Positions 12,520 to 27,117 are shown, counted from the stretch's first letter. The stretch is DNA of 64,000 nucleotides from Falsiroseomonas oryziterrae (GCF_021864505.1 NZ_JAKJIB010000001.1:27828-91827), one strand, 5' to 3'. Program-made: numbers and translations. The notes: generated from the letters alone by a model not told the origin.

Positions 12520-12726
12520 ATGCGAACGGTGGAAGACATCATCGGCCTCCTCGGGGGGCCTGAGGCGGCAGCGGGTCGCCTCGGGGTCGGCACGGAAGCC
12601 CTGCGGAAGTGGCGCCAGGCCCGTACCATTCCCGCAAAGCACTGGCCTGAGGTCATCGCCGCCACCGGCCTGTCGCTGAGCGACCTCCCGCGTAGCGAAT
12701 CCCGCAAGATCACGACGGAGTCTCCC
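12520..12726 (+). other. HTH-like domain region fused in frame to CarA
   Basis: These 69 codons are open with no stop before the CarA core. They encode a compact helical unit starting MRTVEDIIGLLGGPEAAAGR and continuing LGVGTEALRKWRQARTIPAK, like the Cro/YdaS-type pattern in which a KWR helix follows a turn. The codon usage looks coding. It may be a DNA-binding domain, a structural extension, or a remnant of a separate regulator. Twin repeats stand just upstream. Confidence 0.6.
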
Positions 12727-13890
12727 GTGCCCGACCACGCAACCCCCGAAGGAGCGACCGCGGCCCTCGTCCTCGCAGATGGCAGCGTGCTCTGGGGGCG
12801 CGGCTTCGGGGCGCATGCGACGACGGTCGCCGAGATCTGCTTCAACACATCGATGACGGGCTACCAGGAGGTGCTCACGGATCCCTCCTACGCCGGGCAG
12901 ACCATCTGCTTCACCTTCCCCCATATCGGGAACGTCGGCGCCAACCCCGAGGACATCGAGGCGACAGCCCCGGCCGCCCGTGGGCTCATCGTCAAGCAGG
13001 ACGTCACCGCCCCGTCGAACTGGCGCGCCACGCGGCACCTCGACGATTGGCTGAAGTCGTACGGCGTGCCGGGGATCGCGGGCGTGGATACGCGCGCGCT
13101 CACGGCACGGATCCGCGACGGCGGCGCGCCGAACGGCGTGCTGTGCTTCCCGGCCGACGGCCGCTTCGACCTGCCGGCCCTGCAGCGCGAGGCGCAGGCA
13201 TGGCCTGGGCTGGAGGGGATGGACCTCGCGAAGGAGGTCTCGACCCGGCAGACCTACGACTGGAGCGAGACCACCTGGACGATCGGCGAGGGCTACGGAC
13301 GGCAGACCTCGCCACGCTTCAAGGTGGTCGCGGTGGACTACGGCGCGAAGCGCAACATCCTGCGCTGCCTTGCCGCGGCGGGCTGCGACGTGACGGTAGT
13401 GCCGGCCACCGCGACGACGGAGGACATCCTGCGCCACCGGCCGGATGGCGTGTTCCTGTCAAACGGGCCGGGCGATCCTGCGGCGACGGGCAAGTACGCA
13501 GTGCCTGTCATCCAGGGCGTGCTGGCCGCCAGCGTGCCGACCTTCGGCATCTGCCTCGGCCACCAGTTGCTGGCGCTGGCCCTCGGCGCGAAGACCTACA
13601 AGCTCGACCGCGGTCATCGCGGCGCGAACCAGCCGGTCAAGGATCTGAAGACCGGCAAGGTCGAGATCACCAGCCAGAACCATGGCTTCGCGGTCGACGA
13701 GACGAGCCTGCCGGTGGGCGTCGAGGTGACCCACCGCAGTCTCTTCGACGGCTCGAACGAGGGTATCGCCAGCACGAAGCTGCCGGCCTTCTCGGTGCAG
13801 TACCACCCGGAAGCCTCGCCTGGGCCGACGGACAGCCACTACCTGTTCCAGCGCTTCGTCGACCTCATCGAACAGCAGAAGCGCGCCTGA
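12520..13890 (+). CDS. carA: Carbamoyl-phosphate synthase small subunit with HTH-like N-terminal extension
   Basis: This glutaminase subunit supplies ammonia to CarB for carbamoyl phosphate, the precursor of arginine and pyrimidines. The canonical CarA part starts near residue 70 (VPDHATPEG) and includes NTSMTGYQEVLTDPSYAGQ, the class I amidotransferase nucleophile in FGICLGHQ (Cys near 345) and the QYHPEASPGP histidine/glutamate. The first 69 residues form a small helix-turn-helix-like domain (GRLGVGTEALRKWRQARTIP). A GTG at 12727 with GGAG 6 bp upstream would give an ordinary 387-residue CarA. The ATG at 12520 has GAGG only 2 bp upstream. Both starts are possible, giving long and short forms. 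Confidence 0.9.
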   Translation: MRTVEDIIGLLGGPEAAAGRLGVGTEALRKWRQARTIPAKHWPEVIAATGLSLSDLPRSESRKITTESPVPDHATPEGATAALVLADGSVLWGRGFGAHATTVAEICFNTSMTGYQEVLTDPSYAGQTICFTFPHIGNVGANPEDIEATAPAARGLIVKQDVTAPSNWRATRHLDDWLKSYGVPGIAGVDTRALTARIRDGGAPNGVLCFPADGRFDLPALQREAQAWPGLEGMDLAKEVSTRQTYDWSETTWTIGEGYGRQTSPRFKVVAVDYGAKRNILRCLAAAGCDVTVVPATATTEDILRHRPDGVFLSNGPGDPAATGKYAVPVIQGVLAASVPTFGICLGHQLLALALGAKTYKLDRGHRGANQPVKDLKTGKVEITSQNHGFAVDETSLPVGVEVTHRSLFDGSNEGIASTKLPAFSVQYHPEASPGPTDSHYLFQRFVDLIEQQKRA

Positions 13891-13897
13891 GGGGCCC

Positions 13898-14530
13898 ATG
13901 CCCTCCGCCGAGACGCTTCTCGTCTTCGCCGCGCTCTCGCTCGGCCTGGCGGTCACGCCAGGGCCGAACATGCTCTATCTGGTCAGCCGCGCCCTGGCGC
14001 AGGGCACCTCGGCCGGCATGATCTCGTTGGTCGGCTGCCAGGCGGGCTCGCTCGCCATCATGCTCTGCGCAGCCGCCGGAATCACCGCCGCGCTGCTGGC
14101 CGTTCCCTATGCCTGGGACGTGCTGCGCCTCGGCGGTGCCGCCTATCTGCTCTACCTCGCTTGGCAGTGCGTGAAGCCGAGCGGCCAACCGCTCTTCGCC
14201 GCGCGCAAGCTGCCGCAGGAGCCTGCCGCGCGGCTGTTCGGCGTCGGCTTCGCGACCGCGGCGCTCAATCCCAAGGTTGCGCTCTTCTACATGGCGGTCC
14301 TGCCGCCCTTCCTCGACCCCGAGCGCGGCAGCCTGTTTCTCCAGGCGGCGATCCTGGGCGCCACGCAGATCCTTGTCTGTACGCTCTGGGATGCCGTCCT
14401 GGTCTGGGGGGCGGCAGGGACGGCGAAGTTCCTCTCGACCAAGCCCGTCTGGATGGCGGTCCAGCGCTGGGTGCTCGGCGTCGCACTCGCCTTGCTTGCG
14501 GTGAAGCTCGCGACGGAGGCGCGCTCCTGA
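13898..14530 (+). CDS. LysE/RhtB-family amino-acid exporter
   Basis: A 210-residue inner-membrane exporter with about six hydrophobic segments. The LysE-family signature is clear: SLGLAVTPGPNMLYLVSRAL at the N-terminus, then GFATAALNPKVALFYMAVLP in the middle. Members export lysine, arginine, threonine, homoserine or similar compounds. It starts 7 bp after carA and overlaps the next gene as ATGA, so it is probably part of the car operon. An arginine or citrulline overflow role would fit the context but is inference. Confidence 0.88.
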   Translation: MPSAETLLVFAALSLGLAVTPGPNMLYLVSRALAQGTSAGMISLVGCQAGSLAIMLCAAAGITAALLAVPYAWDVLRLGGAAYLLYLAWQCVKPSGQPLFAARKLPQEPAARLFGVGFATAALNPKVALFYMAVLPPFLDPERGSLFLQAAILGATQILVCTLWDAVLVWGAAGTAKFLSTKPVWMAVQRWVLGVALALLAVKLATEARS

Positions 14531-14790
14531 TGGAATTCGCGATGGGCCTCTTTGCGCTGGCCTATTCGGGCCTGGTGCTCTTCGTCCTGGCGGGCTCGCT
14601 GCGGAAGATGTTCCCACCCATGCGGGCGGCGATGACGGCCTTCGTGATCTCGAGCGTCGTGCATGGCGCGACGACGCTGCTGATGGGCGAGCACGCCGCC
14701 TGGGCCTTTGCCTTCTGGGGAATCCCCCATCTCCTCATCCTGCCCGCACTGCTGTGGACGGCGCGGCGGCAGAACTCGACCGGAGCCTGA
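14530..14790 (+). CDS. Small integral membrane protein between lysE and carB
   Basis: An 86-residue hydrophobic protein ([20 protein letters not shown]) with about three membrane segments and a C-terminal basic tail ([11 protein letters not shown]). Its ATG overlaps the LysE stop as ATGA, and its stop is 1 bp before the carB ATG, so it is tightly embedded in the operon. I do not recognise the family. It could assist the exporter or be an independent envelope protein. Confidence 0.75.
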   Translation: MEFAMGLFALAYSGLVLFVLAGSLRKMFPPMRAAMTAFVISSVVHGATTLLMGEHAAWAFAFWGIPHLLILPALLWTARRQNSTGA

Positions 14791-14791
14791 C

Positions 14792-18028
<3,237 letters not shown>

Positions 18029-18146
18029 GACAGTGGGCGGCGGTGAGGGGGCCACCCTCCGCCGCCCTATCTCGTTTTCCCCCGCCGGTTTCCCAGTGCT
18101 TCAATTCGATTCGACCCTGGCGGGCCGTCTGAAGGAAGGACGTGAC

Positions 18147-18620
18147 GTGCAGAAGTTCCCCATGACCGCGGAGGGTCTCGCACGCCTCCAGGAGGAACTC
18201 CGGCAGTTGAAGGCCGAGGAGCGCCCCGCCGTGATCCGAGCGATCGCCGAGGCACGCGCCCATGGCGACCTCTCGGAGAATGCCGAGTACCACGCGGCGC
18301 GCGAGCGTCAGTCCTTCATCGAAGGCCGGATTGCGGAACTCGAGGCGATCGTTCCGTCCGTCGAGGTGATCGACACGACCAAGATGTCGGGCGACCAGGT
18401 GCGCTTCGGCGCGCATGTCACCGTCGTGGACGAGGAGACGGAAGACGAGAAGACCTACCGCATCGTCGGCGCCTTCGAAGCCGACATGAAGGCGGGCTCC
18501 ATCTCCATCTCGTCGCCCTTGGCGAAGGCCCTGATCGGCAAGAAGGTCGGCGACAGCGTCGAGGTGCCCGCGCCGGGCGGTTCCCGCGTCTATGAGATCG
18601 CGGCGGTCCGCTTCAGCTGA
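18147..18620 (+). CDS. greA: Transcription elongation factor GreA
   Basis: This factor rescues backtracked RNA polymerase by stimulating transcript cleavage. The 157 residues show the N-terminal coiled coil carrying the acidic tip ([20 protein letters not shown]) and the C-terminal FKBP-like domain ending [14 protein letters not shown] start at 18147 is preceded by GAAGGAAGGA at good spacing; the longer open frame upstream has no family similarity. It follows carB by 118 bp, a carB-greA order common in alphaproteobacteria. Confidence 0.95.
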   Translation: MQKFPMTAEGLARLQEELRQLKAEERPAVIRAIAEARAHGDLSENAEYHAARERQSFIEGRIAELEAIVPSVEVIDTTKMSGDQVRFGAHVTVVDEETEDEKTYRIVGAFEADMKAGSISISSPLAKALIGKKVGDSVEVPAPGGSRVYEIAAVRFS

Positions 18621-18691
18621 ACGCCGCTGACAAAGCTCGTGGCGTCGCAGCAGCGCGACCATCCATCGTCTGGTTGAAGGATCCGACAGCG

Positions 18692-19942
18692 ATGTCCCCG
18701 CTGCGCGGCCACGCGGCCGCAACCGAACCGGCGGCAATGCCGCATGTGACGCTGGCCGATATCAGGGCGGCAGCTGTCCGCATCCGCGGCTCGGTGTTGC
18801 GTACGCCCACGATCCGCTGCGACGCCCTGTCACGCTCGACCGGCGCGACGATCGTCCTGAAGCTCGACAACCTGCAGGCGACCGGCGCCTTCAAGGAGCG
18901 GGGCGCGGCCAATCGCATCGCGCTGCTGACAGCGCGCGAACGCGCAGCCGGCGTCATCGCGATGTCCGCCGGCAACCATGCGCAGGCCGTTGCTCGCCAT
19001 GCCGCCCTGGCCGGCATCGGGGCCACCATCGTCATGCCGAAGTTCACGCCAGCCACCAAGGTGACGCGAACGGAGGGCTGGGGTGCGAAGGTCGTGCTGC
19101 ACGGCGAGACCCTCGCCGAGGCGGCTGCCCACGCACATGAACTCGCCCTCCGCGACGGGCTGACATTCATCCACCCCTACGACGATCTCGGCGTGATCGC
19201 CGGCCAGGGGACCGCGGCACTCGAACTTCTGGAGGACGCACCCGAGGTCGACACCTTGTCTGTTCCGGTCGGCGGCGGCGGCTTGCTGACCGGCTGCGCC
19301 GCCGCCGCCCTCGAACTGAAGCCGGGACTGCGCGTGTTCGGCGTAGAGGTCGAGGGCTATCCCGCGATGGCGCAGCGCCTGCAGGGCCAGACGGTCGCTG
19401 TCGGTGGCCCGACGATCGCCGAAGGCATCGCTGTGCGCGATGTCGGCGAACTCCCGTTCGCGTGGTTGAAGCAGCATGGCATCGAGGTGCTCGTCGTGCC
19501 GGAGCGCGCGGTGGAGGAGGCGATCGCGCTCCTGGCCGAGGGTGCCAAGGTGGTGGCCGAGGGCGCGGGGGCTGCAGGCCTCGCCGCCGTTCTCGCGCAT
19601 CCTGAGAGGTTCGCAGGCCGCACCGTGGGCATTCCGATCTGCGGCGGGAACATCGATGCGCGGGTGCTCTCCAACGTGCTGCTGCGCCAGTTGCTCCGCG
19701 ATGGACGCATCCTTCGCCTGCACCTCGACATCCCGGACCGCCCGGGCGTGCTGGCCGACATCGCAACCCGAGTCGCGGCTGCCGGCGGCAACGTCATCGA
19801 GGTGAATCACCAGCGACTGTTCGCCGCACCATCGGTGCAGTCCGCAGAACTCGAACTCATGGTCGAGGTGCGTGACGCCCAGCAGGGCGCTGCCATCGTC
19901 GCCGCGCTGCAGGCGGGCAACTACGTCGTCCGGCGCGGATAG
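18692..19942 (+). CDS. ilvA: Threonine ammonia-lyase with C-terminal ACT domain
   Basis: This PLP enzyme deaminates threonine to 2-oxobutanoate, feeding isoleucine synthesis. Of the 416 residues, the catalytic part contains the PLP lysine in ATGAFKERGAANR, the SAGNHAQAVARHA loop and the phosphate-binding VPVGGGGLLTG. The last 90 residues (LHLDIPDRPGVLADIATRVA) form a single ACT-type regulatory domain, the shorter architecture rather than the two-ACT E. coli IlvA. AAGGA about 10 bp upstream supports the ATG at 18692; a TTG at 18674 and an ATG at 18737 are alternatives. It follows greA on the same strand. Confidence 0.92.
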   Translation: MSPLRGHAAATEPAAMPHVTLADIRAAAVRIRGSVLRTPTIRCDALSRSTGATIVLKLDNLQATGAFKERGAANRIALLTARERAAGVIAMSAGNHAQAVARHAALAGIGATIVMPKFTPATKVTRTEGWGAKVVLHGETLAEAAAHAHELALRDGLTFIHPYDDLGVIAGQGTAALELLEDAPEVDTLSVPVGGGGLLTGCAAAALELKPGLRVFGVEVEGYPAMAQRLQGQTVAVGGPTIAEGIAVRDVGELPFAWLKQHGIEVLVVPERAVEEAIALLAEGAKVVAEGAGAAGLAAVLAHPERFAGRTVGIPICGGNIDARVLSNVLLRQLLRDGRILRLHLDIPDRPGVLADIATRVAAAGGNVIEVNHQRLFAAPSVQSAELELMVEVRDAQQGAAIVAALQAGNYVVRRG

Positions 19943-20009
19943 GTGGCAGCCGCCGGCACGCGTCACGATCCGCCCACAGGACCGCGGGTGGGTCGCACGC
20001 GCGAGCGGA

Positions 20010-20504
20010 TCAGGCCGGAACCGCTTCCCGATCCACCGGAACCCCCGAGAGGTCGCGCGCCGTTCGGATCGTTGGCATGGTCTGCACGCGTAGCACGTGA
20101 GGGGCTTCCGTGAGCTTGGCCGTCAGCGCGTTCTCGTGCTGCGTGTCTTTCGCGACAAGCCGCAGGAGGAAGTCGCCGCCGCCGCGGATCATGTGGCACT
20201 CGCGGACTTCAGGCCAGGAGGTCACCATGCGCTCGAACGCAGAGAGAACGACCTCCTTCTGCGTCTCCAGGCCGACGATGGCGAAGAACGAGATCTGCCA
20301 GCCGAGAGCCTGAGCGTTGAGATCGGCGTGGTAGCCGCGGATGATCCCTTGCTCCTCGAGGCGACGCACGCGCCGCAAGCAAGGCGGGGCAGAAAGCCCC
20401 ACACGGCGCGCCAATTCCACATTCGTCATGCGTCCGTCAGCCTGAAGTTCCGCCAGGATCTGGCGATCGACGGCGTCCAGATCCGGCTCGGCGACACGAC
20501 GCAT
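20010..20504 (-). CDS. Lrp/AsnC-family transcriptional regulator
   Basis: A 164-residue regulator. The N-terminal winged helix is typical (LDAVDRQILAELQADGRMTN, then VELARRVGLSAPPCLRRVRR), and the C-terminal RAM/ligand-sensing domain follows (EVRECHMIRGGGDFLLRLVA). The family responds to amino acids, often branched-chain. It converges with ilvA (67 bp apart), which makes an amino-acid link plausible, and diverges from trxB. The ATG at 20504 has AAGAAGG about 8 bp upstream; an ATG 21 codons earlier is less likely. Confidence 0.92.
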   Translation of the reverse strand: MRRVAEPDLDAVDRQILAELQADGRMTNVELARRVGLSAPPCLRRVRRLEEQGIIRGYHADLNAQALGWQISFFAIVGLETQKEVVLSAFERMVTSWPEVRECHMIRGGGDFLLRLVAKDTQHENALTAKLTEAPHVLRVQTMPTIRTARDLSGVPVDREAVPA

Positions 20505-20667
20505 GGGCAGCCCTTCTTCTCGCGGCGACGCTGCCGCCTCATCTGGGTTTAGATTACGTATTTGCAAGCATTACCACGTGGCATCCGACATGTCAGCACG
20601 AATCGGTTGAGGCGGCCGCCGATCCCGCCGATATGGATGAGGCCCCCCAGTTGAACATGGATGCCCC

Positions 20668-21648
20668 GTGGCCGAGACGCGTCGTACCAAGCTTCTTGTT
20701 ATCGGTGCCGGACCGGCCGGCTACACCGCGGCAATCTACGCCGCACGAGCCAGCCTCGCACCGCTCGTGGTTGCCGGCCTGCAGCCTGGTGGCCAGTTGA
20801 CAATCACCACGGATGTGGAAAATTTTCCTGGGTTTGCCGCCGCCGTCCAGGGTCCTTGGCTGATGGACCAGATGCGTGCCCAGGCGGAGCACGTGGGCGC
20901 GGAAATCGTCCATGACGTGATTGTCGACGTCGACCTCGCGCAACGCCCGTTCCGCGCACGCGGCGACTCCGGGCAGGTTTTCCTGGCCGATTCGCTCGTG
21001 ATCGCCACAGGCGCGCAGGCCCGCTGGCTGGGCGTCAAGGGCGAGAAGGAACTCTCCGGCTTTGGCGTCTCGGCTTGCGCCACCTGCGACGGGTTCTTCT
21101 TCCGCGGCAAGGATGTCGCTGTCATCGGGGGCGGCAACAGCGCGACCGAGGAGGCGCTGTATCTGTCCAACCTGGCCCGGCATGTCACGCTGGTGCACCG
21201 CCGGGATACGCTGCGGTCCGAGCGCATCCTGCAGGAGCGTCTGCGCGCCAAGCCGAATGTATCCTTTGTCTGGGACAGCGTGGTCGAAGAAATTCTCGCG
21301 GACTCTTCGGGCAGATTGCCAGTAGCCCGCGGTCTCGCGCTACGGAACGTGAAGACTGGCGAACGATCGGAACTGCCATTTCAAGGCATTTTCGTTGCTA
21401 TCGGACACGATCCCGCGACAGCACTGTTCAAGGGCAAGCTGGAAATGGACAGCGACGGCTACATCGTGACTGAAGCCGGGACGACGCGAACGTCAGTGGC
21501 CGGCGTCTTCGCCGCTGGCGATGTGCAGGATCGGGTTTACCGGCAGGCGGTCACGGCAGCGGGGACAGGCTGCATGGCTGCGCTTGATGCGGAGAAATTC
21601 CTCGCGCACATGCCCCTTGAAGCTGCAGCCATCGGGTCGTGGAACTGA
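20668..21648 (+). CDS. trxB: Thioredoxin-disulfide reductase
   Basis: This flavoenzyme passes electrons from NADPH to thioredoxin. The 326 residues contain an FAD-binding GAGPAG motif at 13-18, the redox-active CATC (Cys137, Cys140), the NADPH-binding VIGGGNSATEEAL and HRRDTLRSERI segments, and the C-terminal FAD contact GVFAAGDVQD. The start is a GTG; no ATG is available nearby. It is divergent from the Lrp-type regulator and followed 85 bp later by a LysR regulator on the same strand. Confidence 0.95.
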   Translation: MAETRRTKLLVIGAGPAGYTAAIYAARASLAPLVVAGLQPGGQLTITTDVENFPGFAAAVQGPWLMDQMRAQAEHVGAEIVHDVIVDVDLAQRPFRARGDSGQVFLADSLVIATGAQARWLGVKGEKELSGFGVSACATCDGFFFRGKDVAVIGGGNSATEEALYLSNLARHVTLVHRRDTLRSERILQERLRAKPNVSFVWDSVVEEILADSSGRLPVARGLALRNVKTGERSELPFQGIFVAIGHDPATALFKGKLEMDSDGYIVTEAGTTRTSVAGVFAAGDVQDRVYRQAVTAAGTGCMAALDAEKFLAHMPLEAAAIGSWN

Positions 21649-21733
21649 CCCTTGGCGCAAACATCACCTAGGCAGGCGCCCCGCACGCGTGGCAGCCTAA
21701 CGGCAACGGAGAGCTGAGGGAGACGCCGCGGTA

Positions 21734-22639
21734 ATGCCGCTCGACTGGGACAAGCTTCGTGTGTTCCACGCCGTGGCGGAGGCTGGCTCCTTCACCCATG
21801 CCGGCGAAACGCTGAACCTGAGCCAATCGGCTGTATCGCGGCAGATCCAGGCTCTGGAGGAAGCTCTGGCGGTGCCTCTGTTCCATCGGCACGCGCGCGG
21901 GCTGATCCTGACGGAGCAGGGCGAGACGCTGAACCGTGCGGTGCGTGAAGTCTTCGCTAAGCTCGCGATGACCGAGGCGCTGCTGACCGAAAGTCGCGAG
22001 AAGCCGACGGGACGGCTCAAGGTCACGACCACCACGGGATTTGGCAGCATCTGGCTGGCGCCGAGGCTGCACCGCTTTCTGAACCTCCATCCGGATGTGA
22101 CGCTCACCGTGCTGCTGGATGACGCGGACCTCGATCTCGCGATGCGTGAGGCCGACGTCGCGATCAGGATGCATCCGCCGCGGCAGCCGGACCTGATCCA
22201 GCGGAACCTCGGCAGCTTCTCGTGGAAGGTGTGCGGCGCCCCCGACTACCTGAAGCGCCACGGCATCCCCCAGCGCGCCGAGGATCTCGATGCGCATCGC
22301 ATGATCGTCTACGGCGACTACCGTCCGCCGGTCGAAAGCGTGAACTGGCTCGCCGAGGCAGGTCGCCGCCCGGGCGCCCCGCGTCGGGCAGTGCTCGAAA
22401 TGAACTCGTTGCCGGGAATCCTGCAGGCGGTCCGCAGCGGGCTCGGGATCGGCGCGCTCCCGGACTACATGGGGGAGGAGTTGGACGGACTGGTACAGAT
22501 CCTGCCAGATCTGAAGGCCCCGCGGATCGAGGCTTACTTCGTCTACCCCGAGGAATTGCGCCACTCGAAGCGCGTAGCGGTGTTCCGTGACTTCCTCGTC
22601 GCGGAGTTGGCAGGGCCGAGCCGGATCGCGGCACAGTAG
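21734..22639 (+). CDS. LysR-family transcriptional regulator
   Basis: A 301-residue LTTR. The N-terminal winged helix-turn-helix is LDWDKLRVFHAVAEAGSFTH followed by LNLSQSAVSRQIQALEEALA; the remainder is the periplasmic-binding-protein-like effector domain (GRLKVTTTTGFGSIWLAPRL). It lies downstream of trxB, an arrangement often conserved in alphaproteobacteria, so it might control redox or neighbouring genes. The ligand is unknown. A structured noncoding region and a strong terminator follow. Confidence 0.93.
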   Translation: MPLDWDKLRVFHAVAEAGSFTHAGETLNLSQSAVSRQIQALEEALAVPLFHRHARGLILTEQGETLNRAVREVFAKLAMTEALLTESREKPTGRLKVTTTTGFGSIWLAPRLHRFLNLHPDVTLTVLLDDADLDLAMREADVAIRMHPPRQPDLIQRNLGSFSWKVCGAPDYLKRHGIPQRAEDLDAHRMIVYGDYRPPVESVNWLAEAGRRPGAPRRAVLEMNSLPGILQAVRSGLGIGALPDYMGEELDGLVQILPDLKAPRIEAYFVYPEELRHSKRVAVFRDFLVAELAGPSRIAAQ

Positions 22640-22725
22640 GCACCCCGAACCTCCCACCAGCCATGCGCGCATGTGAATCTAGCATAGCGGATCGACGTTT
22701 TTGTCGAATGCCGCATGGCTGCTTC

Positions 22726-22866
22726 GGACCTAAGTAAGTCTTCGTCTCGACCCTCATGTCGGGACAGGGTCATTCGGCCCCGGGCCGAACCCCTTCGTCT
22801 CCCAGACGTGAAGCCTCCCTGTTTGACTTGGCCTGCTAACCCCCTGGGTTAGCGGGCCTTTTCTTT
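22726..22866 (+). ncRNA. Candidate structured small RNA, 6S-like fold, ending in a terminator
   Basis: The 306-bp stretch between the LysR gene and ccmB has no convincing protein ORF but is rich in nested inverted repeats. An outer stem AAGTC/GACTT (22736-22740 with 22825-22829) encloses two facing 14-nt unpaired tracts. Inside them is a long interrupted hairpin built from CAT/GTG, GTC/GAC, GAC/GTC, AGGG/CCCT and TTCGGCC/GGCCGAA with a 3-nt loop. A closing stem, a large symmetric bubble and a long terminal hairpin is the layout of 6S RNA. Local alternative hairpins exist (GACCCT/AGGGTC). The 5' end is a guess and no clear promoter is visible. The pairing was read by eye. Confidence 0.4.
22829..22866 (+). 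terminator. Rho-independent terminator
   Basis: GCTAACCC-CCT-GGGTTAGC is flanked by GGCC on the left and GGGCC on the right, and a TTTTCTTT tract follows on the plus strand. It is a strong terminator for a rightward transcript: the LysR gene, or the candidate small RNA just before it. The T tract is only on the plus strand, so it is not designed for the converging ccmB transcript. Confidence 0.85.
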
Positions 22867-22945
22867 GCCCCCAAGCGAGGCGGCGAGACCAGCTTCGCGG
22901 TGGCTTGCCGCAGCGTTAGCGCGTGGCGGCAGGTCCAGGCCAAGT

Positions 22946-23605
22946 TCAGTCGGCGCGTAGGGCAAACGCGGCGGCGAGAGGCGCGACAGGCGCCGCAACG
23001 GCGACGAGCGCTCCCAGCAGGAGCAGGTAGGGACGGGCCGACAGGTCGGCAGCCGCGGCCTCGATCGCCGCCGCCCCGAAGATCACGGCCGGAATGGCCA
23101 GCGGAAGGACAAGCAACGGCAGCAGCACGCCCCCACGCCTCGCGCCGAGCGTCAGGGCGGCACCCGCTGTCCCGAACAGCGACAGAACCGCCGTCGCAAG
23201 GCCGAGCGCGATCAAGGCGGTGCCCCATGCCTCGACCGGAAGATTGAGCATCGCAGCAGCAATAGGGGTTGCGGCCAGAAGGGGCAGGCCGGTCGTCACC
23301 CAATGCCCAAGCGCCTTCGATGTGACCAAGGCGGCAGGCGGCAATCCGGACAGCAGCAACTGCTCGAGCGACCCGTCCTCGGCTTCCGCACCGAACAGCC
23401 GGTCCAGCGGCAGGAGTGCCGCGAGAAGGGCGGCGGCCAGAAGCGCACCGGGCGCGATCCGTGCCAAGGCCTCGGGCGCCGGCCCGACCCCGAACGGGAA
23501 CAGGGCGCAGACCAGCACGAAGAACATGACGGCTGCCAGCGTGTCCGCCGGATGGCGCATCGCCAGCCGCACCTCTCGCAGAAAGACGGCAGCGAACGCC
23601 TTCAA
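22946..23605 (-). CDS. ccmB: Heme exporter protein CcmB
   Basis: This is the membrane subunit of the CcmAB ABC transporter needed for cytochrome c maturation, acting in release of the holo-CcmE heme chaperone. The 219 residues contain six hydrophobic segments; the family markers FFVLVCALFPFGVGP, LFGAEAEDGSLEQLLLSGLP and KALGHWVTTGLPLL are visible. The ATG overlaps the ccmA stop as ATGA. No ccmC or ccmD follows, unlike the common ccmABCD order. Confidence 0.94.
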   Translation of the reverse strand: MKAFAAVFLREVRLAMRHPADTLAAVMFFVLVCALFPFGVGPAPEALARIAPGALLAAALLAALLPLDRLFGAEAEDGSLEQLLLSGLPPAALVTSKALGHWVTTGLPLLAATPIAAAMLNLPVEAWGTALIALGLATAVLSLFGTAGAALTLGARRGGVLLPLLVLPLAIPAVIFGAAAIEAAAADLSARPYLLLLGALVAVAAPVAPLAAAFALRAD

Positions 23606-24210
23606 AGTCGCAGTTCCTCCGCATCGGGCAGCGGGAGTGGCAGGTGGGTGGCGGCAAGGACGATTCCGCCTCCGCGCCGATGGGCCGCAAGCAAGGCCCC
23701 GAGCCGCTCGACCGACGCCGCGTCGAGCCCCACCGTCGGCTCGTCAAGCAACCAGAGCGCCGCCGGGGCAAGAGCGAGTCGCGCCAGGGCCAGGCGCCGC
23801 TTCTGGCCCGATGAGAGAACGCGCACCGGCAGATCGGCCAGGTCGGCCAACCCGAGCGCGGCGAGCGCCGGTGTCACCTCTCCGCCCCAAAGCCTCGCGT
23901 AGAAGTCCAGGTTCTCTCGCGCCGTCAGCGACGGCTTCAGCGCATCGCCATGGCTCAGGTATCGCAAGCGCCGGGCATGCGCGGGCAGGTCCGACATGGC
24001 GTCCTCGCCATTCCAGGCAAGTCGTCCCTCGACCGGCCTGATCAGCCCCGCGACAAGCCGAAGCAGCGAGGACTTGCCGGCCCCATTCGGCCCGGTCAGC
24101 AGCAGCGCGCCCCCCGTCGCCACGGAGAAGGAGAGCCCGGCGAAAACGGCCCGCTCCCCGCGCCAGCATGCGAGGTCCGTTCCCTCCAGCATCGGTGCGT
24201 GACTGCCCAT
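23602..24210 (-). CDS. ccmA: Heme ABC exporter ATP-binding protein CcmA
   Basis: This is the ATPase partner of CcmB in cytochrome c maturation. It has 202 residues with Walker [10 protein letters not shown] at 40-48, the signature [15 protein letters not shown], Walker [13 protein letters not shown] and a switch histidine in AATHLPL. Seven residues lie between two in-frame methionines; either could be the start. It is divergent from acnA across 182 bp, a neighbourhood seen in many alphaproteobacteria. Confidence 0.94.
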   Translation of the reverse strand: MGSHAPMLEGTDLACWRGERAVFAGLSFSVATGGALLLTGPNGAGKSSLLRLVAGLIRPVEGRLAWNGEDAMSDLPAHARRLRYLSHGDALKPSLTARENLDFYARLWGGEVTPALAALGLADLADLPVRVLSSGQKRRLALARLALAPAALWLLDEPTVGLDAASVERLGALLAAHRRGGGIVLAATHLPLPLPDAEELRL

Positions 24211-24392
24211 ACCCCCCGCGGCGGCGCCCCCTGGCCTGCCCTTCCGCCATGTGGTTTAAGCCGCATGCTGCGGTCGCGAAAGCGGCGCGGCGAAATCGCG
24301 CCGCAGGCGGCGGAAGGCACCCCTCTGTTAGGGGGCGCAACCGGCTGTGGCGCCCAACAAAAGCCCCTTGGGCGACACGGGGATCCCGGACC

Positions 24393-27089
<2,697 letters not shown>

Positions 27090-27096
27090 CTCCCCA

Positions 27097-27117
27097 CGAC
27101 GTTGCTTCGCAACGTCG
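27097..27117. terminator. Hairpin downstream of acnA, weak terminator
   Basis: A perfect 9-bp stem CGACGTTGC / GCAACGTCG with a TTC loop lies 7 bp after the acnA stop. No T tract follows on either strand, so it may stabilise the acnA mRNA 3' end rather than terminate transcription by itself. Confidence 0.5.

Noticed and set aside
14161..14529. N-terminal extension of the small membrane protein into the LysE gene
   Set aside because: The extension is Arg-rich shadow; the ATGA overlap at 14530 gives a clean start.
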